A stretch of DNA of 28,912 nucleotides, taken from Lachnoclostridium sp. Its GTDB lineage: Bacteria; Bacillota_A; Clostridia; Lachnospirales; Lachnospiraceae. The translations under genes and the position numbers were made by a program. The notes under the pieces are model-generated. The model saw nothing but the letters and a program-made list of their open reading frames with translations. It did no database searches and had not been told where the DNA came from. This document shows, piece after piece, positions 15,264-23,078 of the stretch. Numbering within the stretch: position 1 is the first letter of the stretch; every line of letters begins with the position of its first letter. Location of the stretch: positions 1 to 28,912 of the forward strand of contig SVDR01000027.1 of the NCBI GenBank assembly GCA_015057755.1, written 5' to 3'.

Positions 15264-16202
15264 ATGAGAAAAACAAAGTTATTCATCACTCTCGTTACTA
15301 CATTAACCCTTTCCATGGCAGCTCTGACAGCTTGCACCGTTGCGGAGGCATCCACTCATGCAGCCACAACTGACGCGATCACAACAGAAGCTACTACCAC
15401 GACTGCTGGTGAAACTGCTCATGCTCCTTCTAACCGATTAGAAGATATTTTACAGCGCGGATATATTGAGATTGCTACCGAACCGTATTTCGCACCGAAC
15501 GAATTTATCGATCCGACCATCACCGGAGATGACAATATCGTTGGCTCCGACATCGAACTTGCCAAGTTTATCGCCAACGACCTGGGCGTTGAACTTCGTT
15601 TAAAACCGATGGACTTCACAAGTGTTCTCGGAAGCATGACTTCCGGTAAATTTGACATGGCGATCTCCGCTCTCGCTTACACTCCGAGCCGCGCAGAAAC
15701 CATGAATCTCTCCAAAGGTTATTATTACGGAAGCGAAGACCCGCAGAAATCCTACGGTATCCTCATCCGCAAAGAAGACGCCGATGAGATCCGGACGATC
15801 GAAGACCTGGCAGATAAGACCGTTGCCGCACAGAATGGCTCCTTACAGGAAATGTTCGTGCGCGAGCAGATTCCTGCTTACAAACAGTACAATCAGGTAT
15901 CTTCCACCAACGATGCTTTCCTGATGGTCCAGACAGGACGCGCCGATGCCATGGCTGCTGCCCTCAAGATGGCTGAGCTGTATCTGGAGTCCAATCCGGA
16001 ATGCGGACTGATGATCCTTCCGGACTTCTATTTTACTGTTGACCTCGACACACAGGGTACACGTATCGGTCTCCCGCTTGGTGAAGACGAACTGACCGAC
16101 CGTGTCAATGAGATCATCGACAAAGTTCTCGAGCAGGACCTGTACAATCAGTGGTATGAAGAATACAAAGAATACGCAAAGAAACTTGGACTTGAAGGTT
16201 AA
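15264..16202 (+). CDS. Extracellular solute-binding lipoprotein, family 3
   Basis: 312 residues. A signal peptide ends in the lipobox LTAC with lipidated Cys24, followed by a Thr/Ala-rich linker (about 25-55). The family 3 binding fold follows: GYIEIATEPYFAPNEFI, then GSDIELAKFIANDLGVEL, GSMTSGKFDMAISALAYTPSR, LADKTVAAQNGSL and a C-terminal QWYEEYKEYAKKLG. Such proteins capture amino acids or similar small molecules and hand them to an ABC importer. No permease or ATPase gene is beside it, so it is an orphan that may serve a transporter elsewhere. AAGGAGG lies nine bases before ATG 15264. Expression is likely controlled by the palindromic leader. The neighbouring sulfite/nitrite reductase makes a sulfur amino acid a possible ligand, but that is inference. 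Confidence 0.9.
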   Translation: MRKTKLFITLVTTLTLSMAALTACTVAEASTHAATTDAITTEATTTTAGETAHAPSNRLEDILQRGYIEIATEPYFAPNEFIDPTITGDDNIVGSDIELAKFIANDLGVELRLKPMDFTSVLGSMTSGKFDMAISALAYTPSRAETMNLSKGYYYGSEDPQKSYGILIRKEDADEIRTIEDLADKTVAAQNGSLQEMFVREQIPAYKQYNQVSSTNDAFLMVQTGRADAMAAALKMAELYLESNPECGLMILPDFYFTVDLDTQGTRIGLPLGEDELTDRVNEIIDKVLEQDLYNQWYEEYKEYAKKLGLEG

Positions 16203-16237
16203 CCATTTTTTATCACGCTACTCTTTTCAATCCTATA

Positions 16238-16280
16238 AAGGCCGTCTCGGAAGATATTTTCCGGGGCGGTCTTCCTTTTT
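16238..16280 (+). terminator. Intrinsic terminator after the solute-binding protein gene
   Basis: A 15-bp stem (16238-16252 with 16259-16273, some G-U pairs) closes over a six-base loop and is followed by CCTTTTT. It isolates the gene from the reductase downstream. Confidence 0.85.
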
Positions 16281-16284
16281 CTCA

Positions 16285-16313
16285 TAGACAAGACTTCTCT
16301 CTCATGTTAAAAT
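16285..16313 (+). promoter_or_regulatory. Promoter of the nitrite/sulfite reductase gene
   Basis: TAGACA (16285-16290), 17 bases, TAAAAT (16308-16313); one mismatch to consensus in each box. It begins just after the preceding terminator, so the reductase is transcribed on its own. Confidence 0.55.
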
Positions 16314-16326
16314 AATAAGTAACTAT

Positions 16327-16353
16327 GAACATAATCTTGACATTGTTATGTTC
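16327..16353. promoter_or_regulatory. Inverted repeat in the reductase leader, candidate operator
   Basis: GAACATAA (16327-16334) and TTATGTTC (16346-16353) are exact reverse complements, 11 bases apart. The pair sits between the predicted promoter and the GGAGGGGG ribosome site. Placement fits a repressor operator; the regulator is unknown. Confidence 0.5.
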
Positions 16354-16376
16354 TAAAAATGGAGGGGGTAATCCAC

Positions 16377-17927
16377 ATGATTAACAAAATTGATCCGCAG
16401 ACTTGGAAAGAAAGTCTCGCATTATTCAAAGAAAAAACAGAAGCATTCCATGCAGGCGAAATCGACAAAAACGCTTACAAGGGCACATCCGGTAAATTCG
16501 GCAGCTACGCTCAGAAAAATCCGGAAGTACACATGCTTCGTCTCCGCATGACAGCAGGTCGTCTGACAAAAGAGAAGATGAACTACGTTGCTGAATCCTT
16601 AAAGAAGTACAACGTAAACATGCTCCACTACACAACCTGCCAGACTATCCAGCTTCACAACCTTCCGAAAGAAGCAGTATATGATATCATGGAAGGCGGT
16701 CTTGACCACAACATCGTAACTATGGGCGGCGGCGGCGACTTCCCGCGTAACGTAATGTGTTCTCCGCTCTCCGGCGTACAGAAAGATGAATATTTCAACG
16801 TTATGCCGTACGCTGAGGCACTCGCTGAGTACATGATGAACTACATCAACACACCGAAGATGCCGAGAAAATTAAAGATCGGTTTCTCCAACTCTCCGGC
16901 TAACATTCCGCACTCCACATACCGTGACCTCGGTTTCATCGCAAGACCGGACGGTAAGTTTGATGTATGGTGTGCAGGTGGCCTTGGAAACGGCCCGTCC
17001 TTCGGTATCCAGATCGCAGAGGCTGTAGAGCCGACTAAGATCCTCTACTACGCAAGAGCAATGTGGAAGACATTCATGGCTCACGGCAACTACGAGAACC
17101 GCGGTAAAGCACGTACACGTTTCATGATCGAAAAACTTGGCGGCGCTGACAACTTCAGAGCTGCTTACAATGAGAAATTAGAAGAAGTATTCGCAGAAGG
17201 CGAGAACCTTGATCTTGAGATCACTATTCCGGAGATCACAAAGAAAGGTGACGGCACAACAGCTGCCGGCCCGCGCGTGATCGAACAGAAACAGGAAGGT
17301 CTCTATGCTGTGAAGTGGCATCCGCTCGGCGGTACACCGGCTCCGGAAGATTTCATCGCATTAAACGATCTCATCCAGGGCATGGAAGCTGTTGAAGTTC
17401 GTATCGATCCGAACGAGCAGGTTTACATCATCAACCTGACAGGCGCAGAGGCTGAGAAAGTTCTCGAAGCAACTGCAAACGGCGCTCAGAACATCTTCGA
17501 GTGTTCCGTAAGCTGTGTAGGCGCTACTATCTGCCAGCAGGGTGTTCGCGATTCCGCAGGTCTTCTTATGAAGTGTATCGAAGCAACACGTGCAGCAGAG
17601 CTTCCGTGCGGCGCTCTCCCGATCATCCACATCTCCGGTTGTCCGTCCTCTTGCGGTACACACCAGACAGCTGCTTTAGGTTTCCGCGGCGGCGTTAAGA
17701 TGATCGACAAAGTAGCTCATCCGGCATTCACATTCACAGTAAACGGCTGCAGCCTCCAGGGCAAAGAAGCTATGGGCCGCGAAGTTGGCACTATGCTCGA
17801 AGCTGAAATCCCGGCATTCTTAGTAGAACTCGGCAAGACTGTTGCTGCAAGCGGCATGAACTACGACGAGTGGAATACAGCAAATCCGGAAGCAATCGAT
17901 GCGATCGCAGCTCCGTATCTGAAATAA
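16377..17927 (+). CDS. Siroheme-dependent nitrite/sulfite reductase
   Basis: 516 residues. Family enzymes reduce sulfite to sulfide or nitrite to ammonia with six electrons at a coupled siroheme and [4Fe-4S] centre. The cluster/siroheme ligands are present as C380-x5-C386 (CVGATIC) and C422-x3-C426 (GCPSSC). Two ferredoxin-like half domains are each followed by a siroheme/4Fe-4S domain; the first half carries HYTTCQTIQLHNL (85-95) and the glycine-rich GGGGDFPRNVMCSPLSG (117-133). The electron donor is probably ferredoxin, as there is no NADPH or FAD domain. Start ATG 16377 has GGAGGGGG nine bases upstream; the frame opens earlier at 16359 but inside the ribosome site. Codon use is strongly biased, as in highly expressed genes. 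Sulfite and nitrite cannot be told apart by eye. Confidence 0.92.
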   Translation: MINKIDPQTWKESLALFKEKTEAFHAGEIDKNAYKGTSGKFGSYAQKNPEVHMLRLRMTAGRLTKEKMNYVAESLKKYNVNMLHYTTCQTIQLHNLPKEAVYDIMEGGLDHNIVTMGGGGDFPRNVMCSPLSGVQKDEYFNVMPYAEALAEYMMNYINTPKMPRKLKIGFSNSPANIPHSTYRDLGFIARPDGKFDVWCAGGLGNGPSFGIQIAEAVEPTKILYYARAMWKTFMAHGNYENRGKARTRFMIEKLGGADNFRAAYNEKLEEVFAEGENLDLEITIPEITKKGDGTTAAGPRVIEQKQEGLYAVKWHPLGGTPAPEDFIALNDLIQGMEAVEVRIDPNEQVYIINLTGAEAEKVLEATANGAQNIFECSVSCVGATICQQGVRDSAGLLMKCIEATRAAELPCGALPIIHISGCPSSCGTHQTAALGFRGGVKMIDKVAHPAFTFTVNGCSLQGKEAMGREVGTMLEAEIPAFLVELGKTVAASGMNYDEWNTANPEAIDAIAAPYLK

Positions 17928-17933
17928 ATCAGG

Positions 17934-18128
17934 TTTTAATTAAGTAAGTTTAGATATAAAAATGTCCCGAGTATTCGGTGTTTTTCAAGAAGGACCATAG
18001 AATTTCGTCGGTACTTGGCGCTTTAGCGCCTTAGTACCGTTACGCAATTCTCTGAGCGAAAGCGTGTCCGCTTGAAAATTCCGAATACTCGGGACATTTT
18101 TTATATAGCTAAATTTACTTAATTAAAA
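17934..18128. repeat. Long hairpin element 1 (about 195 bp)
   Basis: The left arm 17934-17978 and right arm 18081-18128 are almost perfect inverted copies; 20 bases from CCGAATACTCGGGACATTTT match without error. Pairing resumes inside (TTTTCAAG, GGAC, AGAATT) and closes with CGGTACT...GGCGC-TTTA-GCGCC...AGTACCG (18009-18039). A small side stem GAGCGAAAGCGT (18054-18065) has a GAAA loop. There is no coding frame of note. It starts 7 bases after the reductase stop. It could be a non-autonomous mobile element (MITE-like), a dispersed palindromic repeat, or a very large terminator/RNA structure. Confidence 0.8.
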
Positions 18129-18137
18129 TTGTATTTT

Positions 18138-18355
18138 ATTTAGTGGATAATATAAAGTTCTGATAGAAAATCCCATACTATACTCAAATCTTTGGCTAAA
18201 CGACTGCGCTTCACAAGTTTTGCGCCCTTACAGAGGCCGCAAACGCTTTTATCGCGTCCGGCGTAAGGGCGGATAAAACGCAGTGAAGCAAAGGTAGTCA
18301 GCCTAATTTGAGATAGTATGGGATTTTCTGCAGATACTTATATTATTTACTAAAT
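18138..18355. repeat. Long hairpin element 2 (about 218 bp)
   Basis: The ends ATTTAGT-GGA-TAATATAA (from 18138) and TTATATTATTT-ACTAAAT (to 18355) are inverted copies. Inside are AGAAAATCCCATACTAT (18165-18181) with ATAGTATGGGATTTTCT (18313-18329), and GCTTCAC with GTGAAGC. A core pairs TTTTGCGCCCTTAC with GTAAGGGCGGATAAAA. It lies nine bases from element 1 and four bases from the stop of the convergent dehydrogenase gene. Its sequence is not a copy of element 1 but the architecture is the same. Confidence 0.78.
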
Positions 18356-18359
18356 GAAA

Positions 18360-19316
18360 TCACCCAACTGGATACTCCGGCTCTCTCCCTTCCAGCACAT
18401 CTATAATCTGCTCCGCGCACGCCATTCCAACTGCATACAGCGCATCATCGGTATTGGCTCCGATATGCGGAGTTGCCACAAAATTGGAAAGTTCCAGCAG
18501 CGGATTTCCCGGTTTTGGAAATCCCTCGCAAAATACATCTGAAGCAGCACCGGCCAGTTTTCCGGACTTCAAGGCATCATAAAGCGCAGCCTCGTCCACC
18601 AACGCACCGCGGGACGCGTTAACTAAAACCGCTCCCGGTTTCATTAACGCCAAACGTTCTGCAGAGATCAAGCCTCTTGATTTCTCTGTGAGTGGAAGGC
18701 AAAGACACACCACATCCGCCACAGTCAGCACCTCTTCTACGGACTTTGCTCGTCTGCTTCCGTGCTCTGCCGCACGTTCTTCTGTCAATGACGGAGAATA
18801 GGCAACAACGTCCATACCAAAACCAAGTCTTACAATATCCGCCACCTTCGTTGCGATGGCGCCAAATCCGATCAGACCGCAGACCTTTCCGCGAAGTTCA
18901 AAACCACGGAGCAGCGCCTGCGCTTCCGCCTGACGCTCCTTGTCTGTCTTGCGTTCCTCTCCTGCTCCGCCAAATCCATCAATGACACGACGGGCCTCCA
19001 CGATCTTTCTGCTCACAGCGAGCATCAGTCCTACACTCAGCTCGGCCACTGCATTAGCATTGAGATGAGGCGCATAAACGACCTGAATTCCTCTCTTCTT
19101 CGCCTCAACCAGATCCACATCATCGGTGCCGGTTCCGTGAACTGCTACCACCTTCAAATTTGGCATAGCGTCCATTTCCTTCGCACCAACCTTTATCGCA
19201 CGAGTGATCAAGGCATCCACCTCTCCAATCTGATTCCAGTCAGAGATAATCTCACCATTTGCCTTTAACAATTCCACTGCCTTGTCATGTATCGTTTCAC
19301 ACAAAAATACTTTCAT
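18360..19316 (-). CDS. D-isomer-specific 2-hydroxyacid dehydrogenase
   Basis: 318 residues. The family interconverts 2-hydroxy and 2-keto acids with NAD(P)H; phosphoglycerate dehydrogenase, D-lactate dehydrogenase and hydroxypyruvate reductase belong here. The Rossmann segment KVCGLIGFGAIATKVADIV lies at about 144-163. The catalytic residues are in place: Arg236 in NASRGALVDE, the Glu near 264 in DVFCEG, and His284 in TPHIGANT. The C-terminal ACT domain of many SerA proteins is absent. ATG 19316 is used, with TGGGAAG upstream; the open frame extends 15 bases further from a TTG. The gene starts two bases after the stop of the YitT-family gene, so both are co-transcribed. The substrate is not determinable. 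Confidence 0.9.
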   Translation of the reverse strand: MKVFLCETIHDKAVELLKANGEIISDWNQIGEVDALITRAIKVGAKEMDAMPNLKVVAVHGTGTDDVDLVEAKKRGIQVVYAPHLNANAVAELSVGLMLAVSRKIVEARRVIDGFGGAGEERKTDKERQAEAQALLRGFELRGKVCGLIGFGAIATKVADIVRLGFGMDVVAYSPSLTEERAAEHGSRRAKSVEEVLTVADVVCLCLPLTEKSRGLISAERLALMKPGAVLVNASRGALVDEAALYDALKSGKLAGAASDVFCEGFPKPGNPLLELSNFVATPHIGANTDDALYAVGMACAEQIIDVLEGREPEYPVG

Positions 19317-19318
19317 AC

Positions 19319-20194
19319 TTATACTTCCCAATCAGAATCCAGGAATCCTTCACCATAAACTTCTTTCGCCTCAGAGACGATCAAAAATGCTCGTGGATCA
19401 ATTCCATAGATCATCTTCTTCGCTTTATAAAACTGCTTTCTGTCAACCACACAGATCAGAGCCTCACCCTCACGTCCGGAGTATGCTCCACGGCTCTTAT
19501 AAAATGTCACGCCACGCTCAAGTTCATCCATCAACATCTCTGCAATTTCCTGATTGTGTGCAGACATAACTGTAATCAGTGTACTCTTATTGGTACCGTA
19601 AAGGATGGTATCGATCACATAAGAACCGAGAACCATGTTGATCAGACCGTACAAGCCGGATTCGATGTTCCGGAACACCAGCATGGAAGCTACAATGATC
19701 ACAAGATCTGTCATCATAACTGCTGTGCTTGTCTGCATGTGCGGACGGAACTTCTGCAACAGCTTGGCCATAATATCTCCGCCGCCGGTTGTCGATCCGC
19801 GCATAAATACAACAGCCAGACTTGCACCCACCATAACAGCACCAAAGATGCAGGAAACCAGTTTATCTCCGGTATAAATCGGAATGTACGGAGTCACGAT
19901 AAAGTCCAGGATCACCGTCAGGATCGCAACGGTTTTAAACGTCTTCAGCGTTCTGGATTTGCCAAGCCAGATCCAGGAAGCGATCAAAAGCGGAATATTG
20001 ATCATAAAGGTTAATGTACCAAGAGGTAAGTGCGTAAAACGATTCAAAAGAATCGCCAGACCGGTCGCACCACCCGGTGCAATATCAATACTGTCGATAA
20101 AGCAATGCAGACCGATCGCCTGCAGAAATCCGCCAATAATATCGTATAATAAATCCAGAGCAAATTCTTTTCCTTTACTCTTTACATTCTCCAT
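19319..20194 (-). CDS. YitT family membrane protein (DUF161 + DUF2179)
   Basis: 291 residues from ATG 20194 (MENVKSKGKEF). Five or six membrane helices occupy about 15-200, with the family's IAPGGATGLAILLNRF near the start and FMRGSTTGGGDIMAKLL in the middle. The soluble C-terminal DUF2179 domain (about 205-291) contains LITVMSAHNQEIAEML and ends in AFLIVSEAKEVYGEGF. The function of the family is unknown; a transport role is often proposed. AAGG and GGATGG lie upstream of ATG 20194; the open frame continues 60 bases further without a better ribosome site. It is coupled to the 2-hydroxyacid dehydrogenase downstream. Confidence 0.9.
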   Translation of the reverse strand: MENVKSKGKEFALDLLYDIIGGFLQAIGLHCFIDSIDIAPGGATGLAILLNRFTHLPLGTLTFMINIPLLIASWIWLGKSRTLKTFKTVAILTVILDFIVTPYIPIYTGDKLVSCIFGAVMVGASLAVVFMRGSTTGGGDIMAKLLQKFRPHMQTSTAVMMTDLVIIVASMLVFRNIESGLYGLINMVLGSYVIDTILYGTNKSTLITVMSAHNQEIAEMLMDELERGVTFYKSRGAYSGREGEALICVVDRKQFYKAKKMIYGIDPRAFLIVSEAKEVYGEGFLDSDWEV

Positions 20195-20268
20195 ATACCT
20201 TTTCCATCCTTTCTGATAGCTTTTCCCCAATTTTAAGTATATCAAATCCTGCAATCGCCGTCAAACAA

Positions 20269-20314
20269 AAGAGCGGACAATACCTGCATCGTAAATCAGA
20301 TATCATCCGCTCTT
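20269..20314 (-). terminator. Intrinsic terminator of nrdD
   Basis: AAGAGCGGA (20269-20277) pairs with TCCGCTCTT (20306-20314) over a 28-base loop. On the minus strand the stem is followed by TTGTTTG. It ends the nrdD transcript before the YitT-family gene. Confidence 0.65.
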
Positions 20315-20355
20315 ATTGTCAAGAACTCTTTTCTATTTTATCAGGATTCCCCAAA

Positions 20356-22779
20356 TTATCTCTTAGAATCCACATACTTCTTAATGTTAGAAGCATTTAC
20401 GAATTTATGTACTTCGCCGTTGTTTACGATTACCAGTGTCGGAGCCTGCATAATGCCGTAAGCATCTGTTAACTCCGGATGCTCCTCTGCATCCACCACC
20501 TGATAGCTCTCATCCTTTAAGAACTGCTTCGCGATCTTACAGTTCGGACAAGTCTTTGTTGTGAAAAGATATACACCGTTTGCACCAATGCCTGCGCTCT
20601 GGTTCACAGCAGCTTTCTGCTCTTCCTGAGCTGCCTGCACGCTGTTCTTTGCAGCCTGGATCGCCTCGACAATTGTCTTGGAAGCGTCCGGATTTCTCTT
20701 CAGTACGGAAGACTTCATATCGTAAACTTTACGCTCTTTGTACTCCTGTGTCTTACCATCGTTCCAGTTCTGAACCGGGCGATAGTAACCTGTGATACGG
20801 CTGTAAACCTCTGCCTTCTCACCACAGATCGGACATGTGTAATGCTCACCGATCAGGTAGCCGTGATCCTTACAGATGGAGTAAGTCGGAGACAGTGTGT
20901 AATACGGAAGTCTGTAGTTCTCCGCAATCGTACGAACCATCTTCGCAGCTGCCTTCCAATCCGGAAGTTTCTCACCAAGGAATGCGTGGAATACAGTACC
21001 GGATGTATACAGAGTCTGTAATTCATCCTGGATATCCAGTGCATCAAATACGTCAGATGTATAATCAACCGGAAGGTGGGAGCTGTTTGTGTAGTACGGT
21101 GTACCATCCTTCTCACCAGCAGTGATGATATCCGGATATTTCGCCTTGTCATGTTTTGCAAGACGGTAAGTTGTGGACTCAGCCGGAGTAGCCTCTAAGT
21201 TGTAGAGATCGCCGTACTCCTCCTGGTAATTTACAAGACGCTCTCTCATATGGTTCAGAACATCTTTTGTAAATTCCTGTGCTTCCTCTGTGATCAGGTT
21301 CTTCTTCAGCCACTTCGCATTTAAACATGCCTCATTCATACCGATGAGACCGATTGTGGAGAAGTGGTTGTTAAATGTGCCAAGGTATCTCTTTGTATAC
21401 GGATACAGACCGCCATCCAGAAGTTTCGTGATAACTTCACGCTTGATCTTTAAGGAACGTGCGGAAATATCCATGATCTTATCAAGTCTCTGATAGAACT
21501 CTTCCTCGTTCTTGGAGAGGTAAGCGATTCTCGGGATGTTGATAGTAACAACACCTACAGAACCTGTGCTCTCGCCTGCGCCGAAGAAACCACCTGTTTT
21601 CTTTCTGAGTTCACGAAGATCCAGACGGAGACGGCAGCACATACTGCGGACGTCACTCGGCTGCATATCGCTGTTGATATAGTTGGAGAAATACGGAGTA
21701 CCGTATTTGGATGTCATCTCAAATAACAGACGATTGTTCTCTGTATCGGACCAGTCAAAATCCTTTGTGATGGAATAAGTCGGAATCGGATACTGGAAAC
21801 CACGACCGTTTGCGTCACCTTCAACCATTGTCTCGATGAACGCCTTGTTGATCATATCCATCTCTTTCTTACAGTCACCGTAAGTGAAGTCCATGTTCTT
21901 GCCGCCAACGATCGCCGGCATATGCTCCATATCCTCCGGAACAGTCCAGTCCAGAGTAATGTTGGAGAACGGAGCCTGTGTACCCCAACGGCTCGGTGTA
22001 TTGACACCGTAGATAAATGCCTCAATGCACTTCTTAACCGCCGGATAATCCAGGTTATCAACCTTAACAAACGGAGCTAAATATGTATCAAAAGAAGAGA
22101 ATGCCTGTGCGCCTGCCCACTCGTTCTGCATAATACCAAGGAAGTTTACCATCTGGTTGCAGAGAACGGAAAGATGTTTTGCCGGAGAGGATGTGATCTT
22201 GCCCGGGATACCGCCAAGACCGTCCTGGATCAGCTGCTTTAAGGACCATCCTGCACAGTAACCTGTTAACATAGACAGGTCATGAATATGGATGTCGCCT
22301 CTTCTGTGTGCCTCTGCGATCTCTGTGTCGTAAATCTCAGACAGCCAGTAGTTCGCTGTGATCGCACCGGAGTTGCTTAAAATGAGACCGCCTACAGAAT
22401 AAGTAACTGTGGAGTTCTCTTTTACACGCCAGTCCTCGATCTTTACATAGCCGTTTACAACGTCTTTGTAGTCGAGGATCGTATTTTTCATATTACGGAT
22501 TCTCTCACGCTGTTTTCTGTATAAAATGTAAGCTTTCGCAACATCTGTGTAGCCAGTCTCCTCGAGAACATGCTCTGCACTGTCCTGAATCTCCTCGACA
22601 GAGATCTTGCCGTCCTTCATCTTGCCCTGGAAATCCGCTGTAACACGCAGGGAAAGAAGCTGGAGGATCTCGTCTGTATAATCCTTATTTGTTGCTCTGA
22701 ATGCTTTTTTGATCGCTTCTGTGATCTTGCCTAAGTTAAACTCAGCAATCTCGCCATCACGCTTAATGACCTGGATCAT
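20356..22779 (-). CDS. nrdD: Anaerobic ribonucleoside-triphosphate reductase fused to a redoxin domain
   Basis: 807 residues. Class III ribonucleotide reductase reduces NTPs to dNTPs by a glycyl radical. An N-terminal ATP-cone (about 2-95, from MIQVIKRDGEIAEFNL) binds allosteric nucleotides. The catalytic barrel follows. Near the end are metal-site residues CKDHGY and CPIC (636-652), then the radical loop RITGYYRP with Gly664. Unlike most NrdD proteins, a linker of about 70 residues leads to a thioredoxin/glutaredoxin-like domain (735-807) with CPNC at 744-747 and a cis-Pro at 780 (QAPTLVI). It may supply electrons to the reductase. Start ATG 22779 has GAGGGG seven bases upstream; ATG 22785 is too close to it. 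The activase gene nrdG is not in the window. Controlled by NrdR boxes. Confidence 0.95.
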   Translation of the reverse strand: MIQVIKRDGEIAEFNLGKITEAIKKAFRATNKDYTDEILQLLSLRVTADFQGKMKDGKISVEEIQDSAEHVLEETGYTDVAKAYILYRKQRERIRNMKNTILDYKDVVNGYVKIEDWRVKENSTVTYSVGGLILSNSGAITANYWLSEIYDTEIAEAHRRGDIHIHDLSMLTGYCAGWSLKQLIQDGLGGIPGKITSSPAKHLSVLCNQMVNFLGIMQNEWAGAQAFSSFDTYLAPFVKVDNLDYPAVKKCIEAFIYGVNTPSRWGTQAPFSNITLDWTVPEDMEHMPAIVGGKNMDFTYGDCKKEMDMINKAFIETMVEGDANGRGFQYPIPTYSITKDFDWSDTENNRLLFEMTSKYGTPYFSNYINSDMQPSDVRSMCCRLRLDLRELRKKTGGFFGAGESTGSVGVVTINIPRIAYLSKNEEEFYQRLDKIMDISARSLKIKREVITKLLDGGLYPYTKRYLGTFNNHFSTIGLIGMNEACLNAKWLKKNLITEEAQEFTKDVLNHMRERLVNYQEEYGDLYNLEATPAESTTYRLAKHDKAKYPDIITAGEKDGTPYYTNSSHLPVDYTSDVFDALDIQDELQTLYTSGTVFHAFLGEKLPDWKAAAKMVRTIAENYRLPYYTLSPTYSICKDHGYLIGEHYTCPICGEKAEVYSRITGYYRPVQNWNDGKTQEYKERKVYDMKSSVLKRNPDASKTIVEAIQAAKNSVQAAQEEQKAAVNQSAGIGANGVYLFTTKTCPNCKIAKQFLKDESYQVVDAEEHPELTDAYGIMQAPTLVIVNNGEVHKFVNASNIKKYVDSKR

Positions 22780-22867
22780 TCCCATACCCCTCTTTCTGAA
22801 ACACCAACATTTGTATCTTACATCTTCTTCATAAATTATGTCACTCTATAAAATCGAACTATGGTCT

Positions 22868-22896
22868 ATTATAACAAAGGACACAAAAAAACACAA
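22868..22896 (-). promoter_or_regulatory. nrdD promoter
   Basis: On the minus strand TTGTGT (22891-22896), 17 bases, TATAAT (22868-22873). The -35 lies within the first NrdR box, so bound NrdR would block polymerase. Leader is about 80 bases. Confidence 0.75.
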
Positions 22897-22936
22897 TATC
22901 TAGTTTTGTGTTTTTTTCTCAAACTAGATATTGTGT
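22891..22936. promoter_or_regulatory. Pair of NrdR boxes
   Basis: ACACAATATCTAGTTT (22891-22906) and its exact inverted copy AAACTAGATATTGTGT (22921-22936). Each resembles the 16-bp NrdR box (ACACwATATnTwGTGT type) in its ACACAATAT half. Their centres are 30 bp apart, close to three helical turns, the spacing known for co-operative NrdR binding in front of ribonucleotide reductase genes. Confidence 0.8.
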
Positions 22937-22999
22937 TCCTTTTATCTCTATTGTCGAATAATTACACCAGATTCTGTGTTATTTAAACACTCTACAATG

Positions 23000-23078
23000 A
23001 TTTTACCGCCACATGTCGCATATCGCGGCTGGGAACTTCATTCTACCAAACAATCTGACATTTGTCTAGCGGTAAAAT
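23000..23078. other. Long hairpin across the hflX stop codon
   Basis: ATTTTACCGC (23000-23009) pairs perfectly with GCGGTAAAAT (23069-23078), and CACATGTC (23010-23017) with GACATTTG (23057-23064, one mismatch). About 39 bases remain in the loop, with an inner CGCATATCGCG. The right arm is the last codons of hflX, so the stop codon (23066-23068) lies inside the stem. No T-run follows on the minus strand. Confidence 0.6.

Noticed and set aside
17934..18355. Retron msr-msd region or CRISPR-like repeat array
   Set aside because: No reverse transcriptase nearby, and the structure consists of inverted arms rather than evenly spaced direct repeats.
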